Assembly (NCBI GenBank): GCA_027296025.1
Contig: JAPUJU010000333.1
Location: 1-15,611 of the forward strand
DNA: 15,611 bases
Reading direction: 5' to 3'
Origin: a bacterium
Lineage (GTDB): Bacteria; Krumholzibacteriota; Krumholzibacteriia; WVZY01
The notes under the pieces are model-generated. The model saw nothing but the letters and a program-made list of their open reading frames with translations, was not told the origin of the DNA and ran no database searches. Position numbers and translations under genes: made by a program. How positions within the stretch are numbered: the stretch's first letter is position 1; the number at the start of each line of letters is the position of its first letter. Below are positions 1-7,726 of the stretch, piece by piece.

Positions 1-333
1 TTGATCGATGTTTACGTCATCAAAAAGAAAGGTCAGCTTGTCGCCGATAAAATGCCTGCCCCGCTGACTGGTGATCACGACGTCGCCGTGCGTGATCGTC
101 ACACCGTCTGCGAGCTCGAGACCGCGCTGTCCGTTCTTCGATCGGATTTTACTCGTCCCGGCATTGAGGTCGTACGCGGCTCCGGATTTCGGAGGGTCAG
201 AGGATTTTGAAGCGCCGCTGGCGGTCGTATCCGGATCAGCGGCTGCTTCCTGTGCGGGGCTGTCCACTGGTAAGACGGCCGGTACGATGAGAACAATGGG
301 AAGAATTACTAGGAAGATACTGAGACGCCTCAA
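1..333 (-). CDS. OstA/LptA-like exported protein, N-terminal part (cut by window edge)
   Basis: The first 111 codons are visible and the rest lies beyond the left edge. The N-terminus is a signal peptide: MRRLS, a hydrophobic run at about residues 6-22, then a small-residue stretch with a plausible signal peptidase I site near residue 26. A low-complexity Ser/Pro/Ala linker follows (about 28-52). From about residue 55 the sequence reads like the start of an OstA/LptA-type beta-jellyroll domain, with alternating strands such as LELADGVTITHGDVVITS and a following DGD-like turn. Known members carry or assemble lipopolysaccharide between the two membranes; that role is inferred here. The start is TTG at 333, which overlaps the stop of the upstream kinase gene (shared TTGA) and has GAGGAAGG about 8 bases upstream, so translation is probably coupled. 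It could also be the N-terminal domain of a larger LptD-like protein, since the C-terminus is not seen. Confidence 0.6.
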   Translation of the reverse strand, partial: MRRLSIFLVILPIVLIVPAVLPVDSPAQEAAADPDTTASGASKSSDPPKSGAAYDLNAGTSKIRSKNGQRGLELADGVTITHGDVVITSQRGRHFIGDKLTFLFDDVNIDQ

Positions 334-1301
334 TCCGACCGCCTTCCTCGACGGGGAGAGACGGCGCCCTGGCGGGCAATCCAGGCGGCGCCCAGCGCGG
401 CCGCTCCGCTGCCCAGGCGGCCGCGTTCGATTTTCGCGCACAACGCCGACTTCGTAAACGCGCGTTCTACGACGACCGCGCGAACCCGCGGCAGCACGAG
501 ACCGATTGCCGGCGCGACCCCGCCGGCAATTGCGATTCTGTCGGGGTTGATCAGGTTGACGACGTTGGCGAGCGCCGTCCCGAGATGGTCGGCGGCGTCT
601 TCGAGCACGGAACGTGCGATGCGGTCACCGCGACGCGCGGCCTGTCCAATGAGTCTTGGTGTTAACGACCCGTGTTCGGCAGCGAGCCGCCCGAGGACGG
701 AACGCGTACTCTTGACCCTGTGCTTTGCGACCTTCACCAATGCATCCGCTCCCAGATACGCCTCGAGACATCCGCGGTTGCCACATTTGCACAGGGGTCC
801 TCGCTCGTTGATCGTTACGTGCCCGATCTCGCCGGCATAATTCCGCGCACCCCGGAAGATGGTACCTTCGTGAATAATACTGCCACCGACACCGGTACCG
901 AGTGTCACCACAACGAAAGTTTTTGCTCCCCGTCCCGCACCCACCGAGAACTCACCGTACGCAGCGGCATTGGCATCATTCTCTAATATAGTATATACAC
1001 CGAGTGCGCGCTCAGATATCCGGCCGATCCGCGCGCCGCTCCACGCCGGGAGGTTTGGGGAGACAACAAGCCGACGCTCTTCGCGGTCGATCAACCCGGC
1101 GCAGCCGATACCGACGCCCGCAGGCGCATCCTTCCCCATGACCCGGCGGACCGTTTTCGCGATTCTCCCGAAGGCGTCCTCGGGTCCAGCCTCCGCCTGC
1201 GTCCTCATGGTCGCCTTGTGGATCATCCGTCCTCTGGAGTCGATCCAGGCGAATTTGACGTTTGTGCCCCCGATATCGATGCCCAAAAAGGATCGAGCCA
1301 C
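330..1301 (-). CDS. ROK-family sugar kinase (glucokinase-like)
   Basis: This 323-residue protein has the full ROK (repressor, ORF, kinase) kinase layout and no N-terminal DNA-binding domain, so it should be a cytoplasmic ATP-dependent hexose kinase rather than a repressor. Visible motifs are the phosphate-binding DIGGT at 9-13, the catalytic-base region ENDAN with Asp109, GTGVGG at 135-140, GEIGH ending at His161, and the zinc motif CKCGNRGC with Cys171, Cys173 and Cys178. Glucose is the usual substrate, but N-acetylglucosamine, mannose or fructose kinases look alike, so the substrate is not assigned. The GTG start at 1301 follows directly on the folC stop (TAG then GTG), with GAAAGGGG about 11 bases upstream. 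The stop overlaps the start of the next exported-protein gene. The Arg-rich C-terminal tail (about 315-323) is outside the conserved fold. Confidence 0.9.
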   Translation of the reverse strand: MARSFLGIDIGGTNVKFAWIDSRGRMIHKATMRTQAEAGPEDAFGRIAKTVRRVMGKDAPAGVGIGCAGLIDREERRLVVSPNLPAWSGARIGRISERALGVYTILENDANAAAYGEFSVGAGRGAKTFVVVTLGTGVGGSIIHEGTIFRGARNYAGEIGHVTINERGPLCKCGNRGCLEAYLGADALVKVAKHRVKSTRSVLGRLAAEHGSLTPRLIGQAARRGDRIARSVLEDAADHLGTALANVVNLINPDRIAIAGGVAPAIGLVLPRVRAVVVERAFTKSALCAKIERGRLGSGAAALGAAWIARQGAVSPRRGRRSD

Positions 1302-2642
1302 CTACAAGAACCCCTTTCGCCCGAGCGAGTGTCCATACCGTTCGACGGTCCGGTGCGAGCCCGCGATGAGCACTGCATCGAACGGCTGCCGCCCATGGAG
1401 CAGACAGTCGACGAAGTCATCCACGCTTTTGTCCGTCTCCTGCGGACCACAGAGAATCACATCGAGTCCCCGGATGCGGATGTTTTCGATACCAATACTC
1501 TCGAGCAGGGCCGGCGCGGTATATGACTCACCGGTAACAGGCTCGACCAGATACACCCGCGAAACGAACTCGTGGAGCCGCTTTGGAAAATCGATCACGT
1601 CCTTGCGTTGCAACATTCCCAGAACCATCGCGTTGCTCCCGCGCGGTGAGATGCCGATGAGCGCTTCACCGGCGGCGATCAATGCCGCGTCGTTGTGCCC
1701 GACATCGAGGACGACACGTTTCCCGCCCGCCTCGACAACATCGAATCGGCCGGGCATTCTCGTGTTCGAAGAAGCCTGAACGAGATTCCTCACCTCGTCC
1801 AGAATGTATTCCGACGCCGAAATCGAAAGAAGCGCATTCGCGTGCTGGTGCCCGCCAATAAAGGGCAGCGGCAGTGTCCCGTAGTCCGCCCGTTTTGTCC
1901 GGACGTTCGCCCGGCTGCCCTCGAAGGTTGTCTCTACCGGCTCCACCGTGCCGAGGTCGTCGATCATCGTCACCGGAAAACCGTCACGATCCCCCTTCTC
2001 CCGAACCACAGCGGCGAGCCCCGACGATAGCGGGCCCACAAGCAGCGGCACGCCCGGCCGGGTGATCCCCAGTTTTTCCCGGAGGATTTCTTCCCTGGTA
2101 TCGCCGAGTATGCGCCGGTGATCGACCGACACGCTGGTCAGCACGGTTAACTCCGGCTCGACTACATTCGTTGCATCGAACCGTCCACCGAGACCCGTCT
2201 CGAGAACCGCGACTTCGACTTCACTCTTTTCGAAAACGAGAAATGCGATGGCCGTCAGCGCCTCAAAATAGCTGTAGCCGATTTCTTCGTGCAATGGAGC
2301 GATGCGCGAAGCCGCCTCCTCCATTCGATCGATGTCGACAGGAACGTTGTCGACGCATATCCGTTCGTTGACCGAATAGACATGCGGTGAACTGTACCAG
2401 CCCGTGCGAATACCGTTCGAGGAGAGAATAGACGAGAGAAACGCCGTTACCGAACCCTTGCCGTTCGTACCAGCAACAACGACGCATCGAAAATTGTTCT
2501 CGGGATGATCGAGCCCCTCGAGCAATGCGCGCACGTTGCCGAGTCCCAGCGTCATCGCGGAGGGTGAAAGGTTTAGCACAAACGACAGGTTCGGGGGTAA
2601 TGGGGCAGGCGTATTAAGAAACCGCTGAGGATTCCCCCTCAT
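1302..2642 (-). CDS. folC: Folylpolyglutamate synthase / dihydrofolate synthase
   Basis: This Mur-ligase-family enzyme adds glutamate to dihydropteroate and/or tetrahydrofolate using ATP, in cytoplasmic folate metabolism. The 446 residues match the family length. Motifs are the P-loop GTNGKGS at 58-64, SPHV at 85-88 followed by NERI, a DHRRILGDT segment with the downstream EKLGI that usually carries the carbamylated lysine, and VLDVGHND in place of the common VLDGAHNP. The ATG at 2642 lies 29 bases inside the end of accD, with a weak GAGGCGG upstream, suggesting translational coupling. An internal Met at codon 30 also exists, but starting there would leave a shorter N-terminus than usual. The accD-folC pairing is also found in E. 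coli. Whether it has both synthase activities cannot be read from the sequence. Confidence 0.93.
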   Translation of the reverse strand: MRGNPQRFLNTPAPLPPNLSFVLNLSPSAMTLGLGNVRALLEGLDHPENNFRCVVVAGTNGKGSVTAFLSSILSSNGIRTGWYSSPHVYSVNERICVDNVPVDIDRMEEAASRIAPLHEEIGYSYFEALTAIAFLVFEKSEVEVAVLETGLGGRFDATNVVEPELTVLTSVSVDHRRILGDTREEILREKLGITRPGVPLLVGPLSSGLAAVVREKGDRDGFPVTMIDDLGTVEPVETTFEGSRANVRTKRADYGTLPLPFIGGHQHANALLSISASEYILDEVRNLVQASSNTRMPGRFDVVEAGGKRVVLDVGHNDAALIAAGEALIGISPRGSNAMVLGMLQRKDVIDFPKRLHEFVSRVYLVEPVTGESYTAPALLESIGIENIRIRGLDVILCGPQETDKSVDDFVDCLLHGRQPFDAVLIAGSHRTVERYGHSLGRKGFL

Positions 2643-3516
2643 TCTTGTCCGCCTCGCTTGGGGTGGCTGCTACCGCGACACAAAAAAACTCGAGTAGATC
2701 GCCGATTCGATCCCGGAGTCCGTCTCTCGGGCAGATCATGTCAATCATTCCGTGTTCAAGAAGAAATTCACTTCTCTGAAAACCGTCGGGGAGCTCCTGT
2801 CCGATGGTCTGCTTGATGACCCGGGGGCCGGCAAAACCAATCAACGCCCGCGGCTCGGCGATGATGACGTCTCCGAGACTGCCGTAGCTGGCCGTGACCC
2901 CACCGGTCGTTGGGTTCGTCAGCACGGAAATGTACGGAATGCGCTCCTCAGACATTTTCGCGAGCATGGCGGCCGTCTTCGCCATCTGCATGAGAGAGAG
3001 AATCGATTCCTGCATCCGCGCGCCGCCCGAACGGGAAACGATGATGAGCGGCCGTCTGTACTTCGTCGCGTCGTTCATCGCGCGGGCGATCTTTTCACCC
3101 ACGACGGAACCCATACTTCCACCCATGAATGAAAAATCCATGATTGCGATTACGACATCGCGGCCGCTGAGTTTTGCGAACCCGGTAATCACCGCGTCCT
3201 CACGGCCGGTCTTCGACATGCTCTGCTTGAGGCGGTCGGAGTATTTCTTGACGTCCTTGAATTCGAGCGGATCAACGGAACGGATGCCGGTGTGGGTTTC
3301 TTCGAATGTCCCCGAATCGCAGAGAATCTCGATGTACTGGTCGGTCCCGATCATGAAGTGGTATCCACATTTCGAGCAGACCCAGAGCGCCTTCTCGAGT
3401 TCCTTGATGTAGAGTATCTCGCCACAATACTGGCACTTCTGCCAGAGCCCGTCCGGCATATTTTTCTTCGGCGCGGTGGCCTTCAGACTTTTTTTGGATC
3501 GTTTGAACCAGGACAT
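2614..3516 (-). CDS. accD: Acetyl-CoA carboxylase carboxyltransferase subunit beta
   Basis: This is the beta subunit of the heterotetrameric carboxyltransferase, which moves the carboxyl group from biotin to acetyl-CoA to make malonyl-CoA for fatty acids. The protein has 300 residues, normal for AccD. The N-terminal zinc ribbon is intact (Cys28, Cys31, Cys47, Cys50). The crotonase-like core shows FMGGSMGSVVGEK at about 130-142, GGARMQES at about 164-171 and NPTTGGVTAS at about 201-210. The reading frame is open up to 3582, but the ATG at 3516 (MSWFKRSKK) fits the family N-terminus and has an AGAGAAG Shine-Dalgarno, so the longer form is rejected. The partner accA is not in the window. A promoter-like sequence lies just upstream and the 3' end overlaps folC. 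Confidence 0.95.
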   Translation of the reverse strand: MSWFKRSKKSLKATAPKKNMPDGLWQKCQYCGEILYIKELEKALWVCSKCGYHFMIGTDQYIEILCDSGTFEETHTGIRSVDPLEFKDVKKYSDRLKQSMSKTGREDAVITGFAKLSGRDVVIAIMDFSFMGGSMGSVVGEKIARAMNDATKYRRPLIIVSRSGGARMQESILSLMQMAKTAAMLAKMSEERIPYISVLTNPTTGGVTASYGSLGDVIIAEPRALIGFAGPRVIKQTIGQELPDGFQRSEFLLEHGMIDMICPRDGLRDRIGDLLEFFCVAVAATPSEADKNEGESSAVS

Positions 3517-3555
3517 GACTTCTCTAACTGTAGATGGGACAACGGATACAGGACA

Positions 3556-3584
3556 ACTATACGAGCCCGCACGAGACCCCACAA
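3556..3584 (-). promoter_or_regulatory. Predicted sigma70-type promoter for accD-folC-ROK operon
   Basis: On the minus strand TTGTGG (3584-3579) and TATAGT (3561-3556) are separated by exactly 17 bases. The -10 matches the consensus at five of six positions and the -35 at three of six. It sits in the 105-base gap between the purine phosphorylase stop and the accD ATG and would give a leader of about 30-35 bases. The position and spacing make it credible, but it is a prediction. Confidence 0.42.
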
Positions 3585-3621
3585 CCCTAAAATCGGTGGA
3601 TCGCCCCGGGCAGGTCCTAAG

Positions 3622-4410
3622 CTAATCCAGTTCAACGAATTGCGTAATCAGGCGCCTCAAATCGGCAGCAACTGACTGGCCGCAAGTGAGAACATCGTCA
3701 TGGGTCAGCGGCACTGTCGAAATTCCTGCCGCCCAGTTGGTTACGACCGCAATCATCGCAACTTGCATACCAAGTGCGTTCGCGGCAACGGTCTCCGGGG
3801 CGCCGGACATGGAAACGAGCGATGTACCGATCGATTTCAGCGCCCGGATTTCCGACGGTGTCTCGTACGCGGGTCCTGGGAAGCTCGCCAGGCTGCCCCG
3901 ATTCAATCGGAGACCGGCCCGCCGTGCGGCACGCTGGATGCGCGCGCGGAGATGGTCCGCGAGCCGAAGGTTGGCGGCTGCGGCGCGTGAAGTGTTTGCC
4001 GGCGGGGAGGAAGTCGCGAGTGGGGCCGCGGTGCGGCGGTTGCGGAATTGCAGATCAAGAATAGCGTCCACCAATACGAGCTCACCGGGCCGTGCCGATC
4101 CGTCGAGGCTTCCGGCCGCCGAGGTGACAACAAGTTGCCGAACACCGCTCTCATAAAGGTGCTCGATCAGGCGACCGATCGGGTTTTCGTCACCTTCGTA
4201 GTAATGCCTTCGGCCGAAAACAAAACAACACGGATGACCGCCAATTCTAACCGTTCGAACCTCGCCCCGATGCCCGGCGACGCCGGCGTCGCCCACGCCG
4301 GGAATCTCGTCGAACCGGAGACGGCGCTCGACATCGAACGGATCGCCAACACTCGAGAGGCCGCTGCCGAGCAGCACACCGGTCCCGACGCGCTCGACGT
4401 CAGCGGGCAT
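3622..4410 (-). CDS. Purine nucleoside phosphorylase (trimeric PNP/MTAP family)
   Basis: This enzyme splits purine nucleosides with phosphate into base and ribose-1-phosphate (purine salvage, cytoplasm). Motifs of the trimeric family are present: GSGLS near the N-terminus for phosphate binding, GRRHYYEG, a TSAAGSLD segment in place of TNAAGG, FPGPAYETPSEIR holding the base-contacting Glu, and VVTNWAAG with the Asn typical of PNPs. Two parts are off-type: SMSGAPE where GMSTVPE is usual, and an Ala/Pro/Ser-rich stretch of about 17 residues after FRNRRT where members usually have an Asn-Pro-Leu segment. The frame opens at TTG 4461, but ATG 4410 has GGGGGG about 10 bases upstream and overlaps rimI by only 11 bases, so 4410 is preferred (262 residues); GTG 4419 is the alternative. 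Methylthioadenosine phosphorylase is less likely given the Asn. Confidence 0.85.
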   Translation of the reverse strand: MPADVERVGTGVLLGSGLSSVGDPFDVERRLRFDEIPGVGDAGVAGHRGEVRTVRIGGHPCCFVFGRRHYYEGDENPIGRLIEHLYESGVRQLVVTSAAGSLDGSARPGELVLVDAILDLQFRNRRTAAPLATSSPPANTSRAAAANLRLADHLRARIQRAARRAGLRLNRGSLASFPGPAYETPSEIRALKSIGTSLVSMSGAPETVAANALGMQVAMIAVVTNWAAGISTVPLTHDDVLTCGQSVAADLRRLITQFVELD

Positions 4411-4903
4411 TGGATTCACGCCCCCCGGCGCGTGGGGCGGGGGCCTGCCGAACGAGTTCAAGTATCATCAGCACGGCATCCTCGCGATTGTCGGAGTAGT
4501 ATCCTTTTCGCAGGCCGATACCGCGGAAGCCAAATGTGCGGTAGAACACCTGCACGCCCGCATGTCCGGCACGAACCTCGAGAGTGATTACTTCCTTATC
4601 GCGCTTGCGAGCCTCGCGGACGACATCGTTCACGAGAAGCTTTCCGATCCCCCTCGACTGAAGCCGTCTGGCGACGGCAATATTAACGAGATGAACGTCT
4701 TCGTCGAAGAACCAGGCGATGGCGTAGCCAACCACCTTGCCGAGCAACGTTGCAACGATGGGCCGAGAACCCAGGTGCCCTTCGACTTCCTGTGTGAACA
4801 TTTCGCTGGTCCAGGGAGTCGAAAACACATCGCCCTCGATCTCCAGCACGCGGGTCAGATGCGCTTCGGTCATCGGTTCGAGCCTGATATGTTTGAGATC
4901 CAT
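4400..4903 (-). CDS. rimI: Ribosomal-protein-alanine N-acetyltransferase (RimI-like, GNAT)
   Basis: This GNAT-family acetyltransferase of about 167 residues is probably RimI, which acetylates the N-terminal alanine of ribosomal protein S18 in E. coli. The acetyl-CoA loop is seen as RRLQSRGIGKLL, preceded by the strand VHLVNIAVA and followed by TLEVRAG and FYRTFGF, then GYYSDNREDAVLM, in the order typical of RimI. Position supports the call, because tsaB-rimI neighbours are common in bacteria and RimI-like domains are often linked to the t6A genes. The ATG at 4903 is preferred over GTG 4909: the GAGGAG formed by the last codons of tsaB lies 8 bases before the ATG. The C-terminal tail is Arg/Ala-rich and overlaps the next gene. 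Confidence 0.88.
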   Translation of the reverse strand: MDLKHIRLEPMTEAHLTRVLEIEGDVFSTPWTSEMFTQEVEGHLGSRPIVATLLGKVVGYAIAWFFDEDVHLVNIAVARRLQSRGIGKLLVNDVVREARKRDKEVITLEVRAGHAGVQVFYRTFGFRGIGLRKGYYSDNREDAVLMILELVRQAPAPRAGGRESNAR

Positions 4904-4905
4904 GC

Positions 4906-5598
4906 TCACCGCTCCTCAATCTTCTTGAGCTTCGCGTCGCTCGGACGAATATAAAACGGCTCGAGGCAGCGTACCTCTTTTTTGGTCAGGGGCGTGAGGT
5001 CGCCCGCGATCTTCCCTAGAAAAGGGGTCGACGGGAAGTTTTCCTCCTCCGGGACAAATTCCGCCGGTCCCACGAACGTACTCTCGATTTGCTCCCGGTA
5101 ACGAAGCGCCCCGGTGCCAACAAACGTCGTCGCGCGCCTGTCCAGAGAGCAAACAAATTCGGCGGGCACGGTCGTGTGTGGCGCTACAATCTCTTTGCCG
5201 ACGCCTCCATCTCCCGTGACGTACGCGGCAGTGTAAACCTCATCGCGACGCGCGTCGATCATCGAGCAGACCACCTCGCCGGTAGCAGGCGTCTGCCGGG
5301 CAAGAAGCTTGAGGCTCGTTGCGGTGACAACTTCCGTCCCCATTGCAGCGTAAAGGCCCTTCACGTAGGACATCCCGATGCGAAGACCTGTGAAACTGCC
5401 CGGACCCGTGACGAGTGCGAGCCGGTCGATCCGGGAGACGTCGAGCCCCGCATCTTCGATCAGGCGTGCAGCGCTGACGCCGAGCTCCACGAGGTGCGAT
5501 GCGGCCGAGCCGAAGCGAACCGATCCAGCCACGTCGCCGTCGATCGTCAGCGAGATGCTGCCGACCGGGTGAGACGTATCGATCGCGAGAATACGCAC
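4906..5598 (-). CDS. tsaB: tRNA t6A37 threonylcarbamoyltransferase complex subunit TsaB
   Basis: TsaB is the non-catalytic scaffold that pairs with TsaD and TsaE to place threonylcarbamoyl on A37 of ANN-decoding tRNAs. The 230-residue protein has the ASKHA-like N-terminus MRILAIDTS, then ASHLVELG and the family signature GPGSFTGLRIG at 65-75, with LLARQ further on. The length and motifs are normal. The GTG start at 5598 comes two bases after the tsaE stop, with GAGGAGCGG upstream provided by the last three codons of tsaE. Its own C-terminus again ends Glu-Glu-Arg and supplies the ribosome site for rimI. The catalytic partner tsaD is not in this window. Confidence 0.93.
   Translation of the reverse strand: MRILAIDTSHPVGSISLTIDGDVAGSVRFGSAASHLVELGVSAARLIEDAGLDVSRIDRLALVTGPGSFTGLRIGMSYVKGLYAAMGTEVVTATSLKLLARQTPATGEVVCSMIDARRDEVYTAAYVTGDGGVGKEIVAPHTTVPAEFVCSLDRRATTFVGTGALRYREQIESTFVGPAEFVPEEENFPSTPFLGKIAGDLTPLTKKEVRCLEPFYIRPSDAKLKKIEER
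4909..4917 (-). promoter_or_regulatory. Ribosome binding site for rimI inside the tsaB C-terminal codons
   Basis: The tsaB codons GAG GAG CGG (Glu-Glu-Arg) form a strong Shine-Dalgarno. The order is GAGGAGCGG, TGA stop, two bases, ATG. This decides the rimI start at 4903. Confidence 0.7.
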
Positions 5599-5600
5599 GT

Positions 5601-6068
5601 TTACCGCTCCTCGAAAATATGGGCTACGTCGGGAGAGTACGAGACGCTGATCCGGCGGTCCGACTCACCGATGACGATCAGTTCCAGGACGGCATCGGCG
5701 AGGTCCTGCCACCGTTCGGAGCGCCCACCCCACTCCGCAATCACAACCGTTTCTCCGTCGATTTGATCGAAGACGCCGAGCTCCTCGATTTCGTTCTCGA
5801 ATTCCAGTCGGTAAAAATCAGTGTGAATGACGGGAAGCCGTCCTACGTACGCCTCACAGAGAATGAATGAAGGACTCACCACGTCGTCGTCCACACCGAG
5901 CCCACGGCAGATCCCGCGCACGAGAACGGATTTTCCCGATCCCATTCCCCCTCCGAGCGACAGACACATGCCGCTCCGAATGCGCCGGCCCAGCCGCTCT
6001 CCGAACTCGATCGTCTCTCGCTCGGAGTGTGTCCGAAACACCGCTGTCTCGCTCCGGTCGGGTAACAT
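5601..6068 (-). CDS. tsaE: tRNA t6A37 complex ATPase subunit TsaE
   Basis: TsaE is the P-loop ATPase that drives the TsaB-TsaD complex in t6A synthesis. The 155-residue protein has Walker A GGMGSGKS at about 40-47 (GxLGAGKT is more usual), SPSF at 65-68 for the common SPTF, HTDFYRL at about 82-88 and AEWGGR for the common EWGER. The ATG at 6068 follows the stop of the PorX-like gene with one base between them (TGA, G, ATG), and no strong Shine-Dalgarno is seen, so it is probably translated by coupling. The last codons GAG GAG CGG serve as the ribosome site for tsaB. From memory, tsaE is also a frequent neighbour of porX in Bacteroidota; this was not checked here. Confidence 0.93.
   Translation of the reverse strand: MLPDRSETAVFRTHSERETIEFGERLGRRIRSGMCLSLGGGMGSGKSVLVRGICRGLGVDDDVVSPSFILCEAYVGRLPVIHTDFYRLEFENEIEELGVFDQIDGETVVIAEWGGRSERWQDLADAVLELIVIGESDRRISVSYSPDVAHIFEER
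5604..5612 (-). promoter_or_regulatory. Ribosome binding site for tsaB inside the tsaE C-terminal codons
   Basis: The tsaE codons GAG GAG CGG (Glu-Glu-Arg) form the Shine-Dalgarno. The order is GAGGAGCGG, TAA stop, two bases, GTG, matching the tsaB/rimI junction base for base through the first ten positions and in spacing. It supports GTG 5598 as the tsaB start. Confidence 0.7.
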
Positions 6069-6069
6069 C

Positions 6070-7620
6070 TCAGGGCTTGGGGGTCAGCGTCAAACACGGC
6101 AGGATCATCTCCTCAAGCGATACGCCGCCGTGCTGCAGGCTACCCTGATACTGTTTGTCGTAATCGCGAAAGTTCGTCGGGTAAACGAAGTAGAAGTACT
6201 CTTTCGCAAAAAGGTACGTCTTCGTCCTGGACTCAACCGGCAGACGGTAATCCGCGGGTTTTCGTGCCACAATCGCCTGCTTATCGTCACACTTCAGGTT
6301 GTCACCGTACTTGTACCGCAGATTCGTCGATGTATCCTTGCGCCCGTAGACGAGTGCGGAACGCCGACCCATAATGGACCCGTGATCAGTCGTAAGCACG
6401 ACCGTTGTCTTCCGGCGAGCGAGCTCGCGCAGTATGTCCAACAGCACCGAGTGGATGAACCACGAGCGGACGACGGACCGGAAGGCCGCTTCATTGGGGG
6501 CCATCTGCTGCAGAATCTCCGACTGGTTACGGCCGTGCGTCAGAATGTCGACAAAATTGAAAACCATCGAAACGAACGGCAACAACATGTGCCGGGCCAT
6601 CCGCTTTTTCAGCTCGTTTGCTTCCTGAACCGCATAAATCTTGAAATATTTCAACCGGCTGGCATCGATACCATGACGTTTCATTTGTTCGGCAAGAAAA
6701 AATTCCTCGTATCGGTTCTTACTGATCTCATCTTTCGATCGCTCGAGCCACTTGTCCGGGTATCGGCGCGCGATCTCGTCGGGAAATAGCCCACTGAAAA
6801 TCGCATTGCGGGAATAGGGAGTCGCCGTGGGGAGAATCGACATGTAGTAATCTGTCTGCACGTCGTACAGATCGCGCAGGTACCGCTCGATGATCATCCA
6901 CTGATCGAGGCGCAAACAATCGATCACGATGAAGAACACATTTTTCTTCGCTTTGATGTGCGGGGCGACAAACTTACCAAAAATATCCGGGCTCATCGGC
7001 GGGCGTTCGTCGGACTGGACCCAGTTCACGTAATTCTTTTCGATGAACCGGCCGAACTGAAGACTCGCAGTGAGTTTTTGTTCGTCGTGGGTTGCTTCGA
7101 GCCCGCTGTCGCGAAAGAGGTCGAACTCGAGATCCCACGTGCACAGTTTCTTGTGAATGCGTACCCAGCTTTCCCAGGTGCCTTCTTCGATCATCGAGTT
7201 CATGTTGTTGAACTCGCGAACGTAGTCCTGTGAAAACCGGGATTCCTGTAGCCGGTGCGAATCGAAGATCCGCCGGCACGCCGAGTAGATCTGGATCGGG
7301 CTTACTGGTTTGAGGAGATAATCGGCGATTTTCATCCCGATCGCGTCGTCCATCAGGCGCTCCTCCTCGTTCTTGGTGATCATGACCACCTGAAGATTCG
7401 CGTCGATTTCCTTGATCTCGTTGAGCGTCTCGAGCCCGCCCATGCCCGGCATGGACTCGTCGAGGAGGAGGACATCGTATTTTTGTTTGCCCACCATGGC
7501 AACTGCGTCCTCGCCATTGGTGGCTTCCGCTACCTCGTAGCCCTTGTCTTTGAGGAACCGGATATGAGACTTGAGGAATTCGATCTCATCATCCACCCAC
7601 AGGATTTTCTGACTGGCCAA
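6070..7620 (-). CDS. porX: PorX-like response regulator with PglZ/alkaline-phosphatase output domain
   Basis: This 516-residue, two-domain cytoplasmic regulator has the same size and layout as PorX, which controls type IX secretion genes in Bacteroidota and whose output domain is reported to cleave oligonucleotides. Residues 1-120 are a receiver domain with acidic Asp10/Asp11, phospho-acceptor Asp54 in LLLDESMPG, Thr82 and Lys104. A helical linker spans about 121-220. The PglZ/alkaline phosphatase fold follows, with metal-site residues in place: Asp234 (IVIDCLR), Thr267 and Arg271 (LPTATPYSRNAIFSG), Asp358 and His362 (NFVDILTHGRN), Asp412 and His413 (TTDHG), and His497 (QHGGVSLEE). The enzyme therefore looks intact. 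The start is TTG 7620, with AAGGCGG just upstream; no ATG or GTG fits before the receiver's first strand. The likely partner kinase is the preceding gene, 172 bases away. The porX name rests on architecture and neighbours; no secretion genes are in the window. Confidence 0.85.
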   Translation of the reverse strand: MASQKILWVDDEIEFLKSHIRFLKDKGYEVAEATNGEDAVAMVGKQKYDVLLLDESMPGMGGLETLNEIKEIDANLQVVMITKNEEERLMDDAIGMKIADYLLKPVSPIQIYSACRRIFDSHRLQESRFSQDYVREFNNMNSMIEEGTWESWVRIHKKLCTWDLEFDLFRDSGLEATHDEQKLTASLQFGRFIEKNYVNWVQSDERPPMSPDIFGKFVAPHIKAKKNVFFIVIDCLRLDQWMIIERYLRDLYDVQTDYYMSILPTATPYSRNAIFSGLFPDEIARRYPDKWLERSKDEISKNRYEEFFLAEQMKRHGIDASRLKYFKIYAVQEANELKKRMARHMLLPFVSMVFNFVDILTHGRNQSEILQQMAPNEAAFRSVVRSWFIHSVLLDILRELARRKTTVVLTTDHGSIMGRRSALVYGRKDTSTNLRYKYGDNLKCDDKQAIVARKPADYRLPVESRTKTYLFAKEYFYFVYPTNFRDYDKQYQGSLQHGGVSLEEMILPCLTLTPKP

Positions 7621-7668
7621 GCCTACCGCCTTCTTGCTGTGAACTCTTATACGGGCTTTTGGACCGTG

Positions 7669-7726
7669 CTCAAGGGGCCGAACTCTATTCTAATATAAGA
7701 CCCTCAAGGGCAACACGATACCGTAT
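7669..7726. promoter_or_regulatory. Repeats in the gap before the PorX-like gene (possible operator/promoter region)
   Basis: The 172-base gap between the kinase stop and the regulator start is AT-richer than its surroundings. It contains the direct repeat CTCAAGGG (plus strand, 7669-7676 and 7703-7710, 34 bases apart) and a short inverted repeat ATAC-C-GTAT (7718-7726). On the minus strand TTGCCC and TAGAAT stand 15 bases apart between these elements, a weak promoter candidate. No clear terminator hairpin with a T run was seen. The function is inferred only from position. Confidence 0.25.

Noticed and set aside
970..1779. Open frame of 269 codons on the plus strand
   Set aside because: Antisense to folC and the ROK kinase, both firmly identified on the minus strand; no recognisable domain.
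3517..3582. N-terminal extension of AccD to 3582
   Set aside because: The extra 22 residues do not resemble AccD and would cover the predicted promoter; ATG 3516 has a good ribosome site.
5827..6789. Open frame of 320 codons on the plus strand
   Set aside because: It lies antisense across the tsaE start and the PorX-like gene, shows no recognisable family and has composition expected from reading a GC-rich gene backward.
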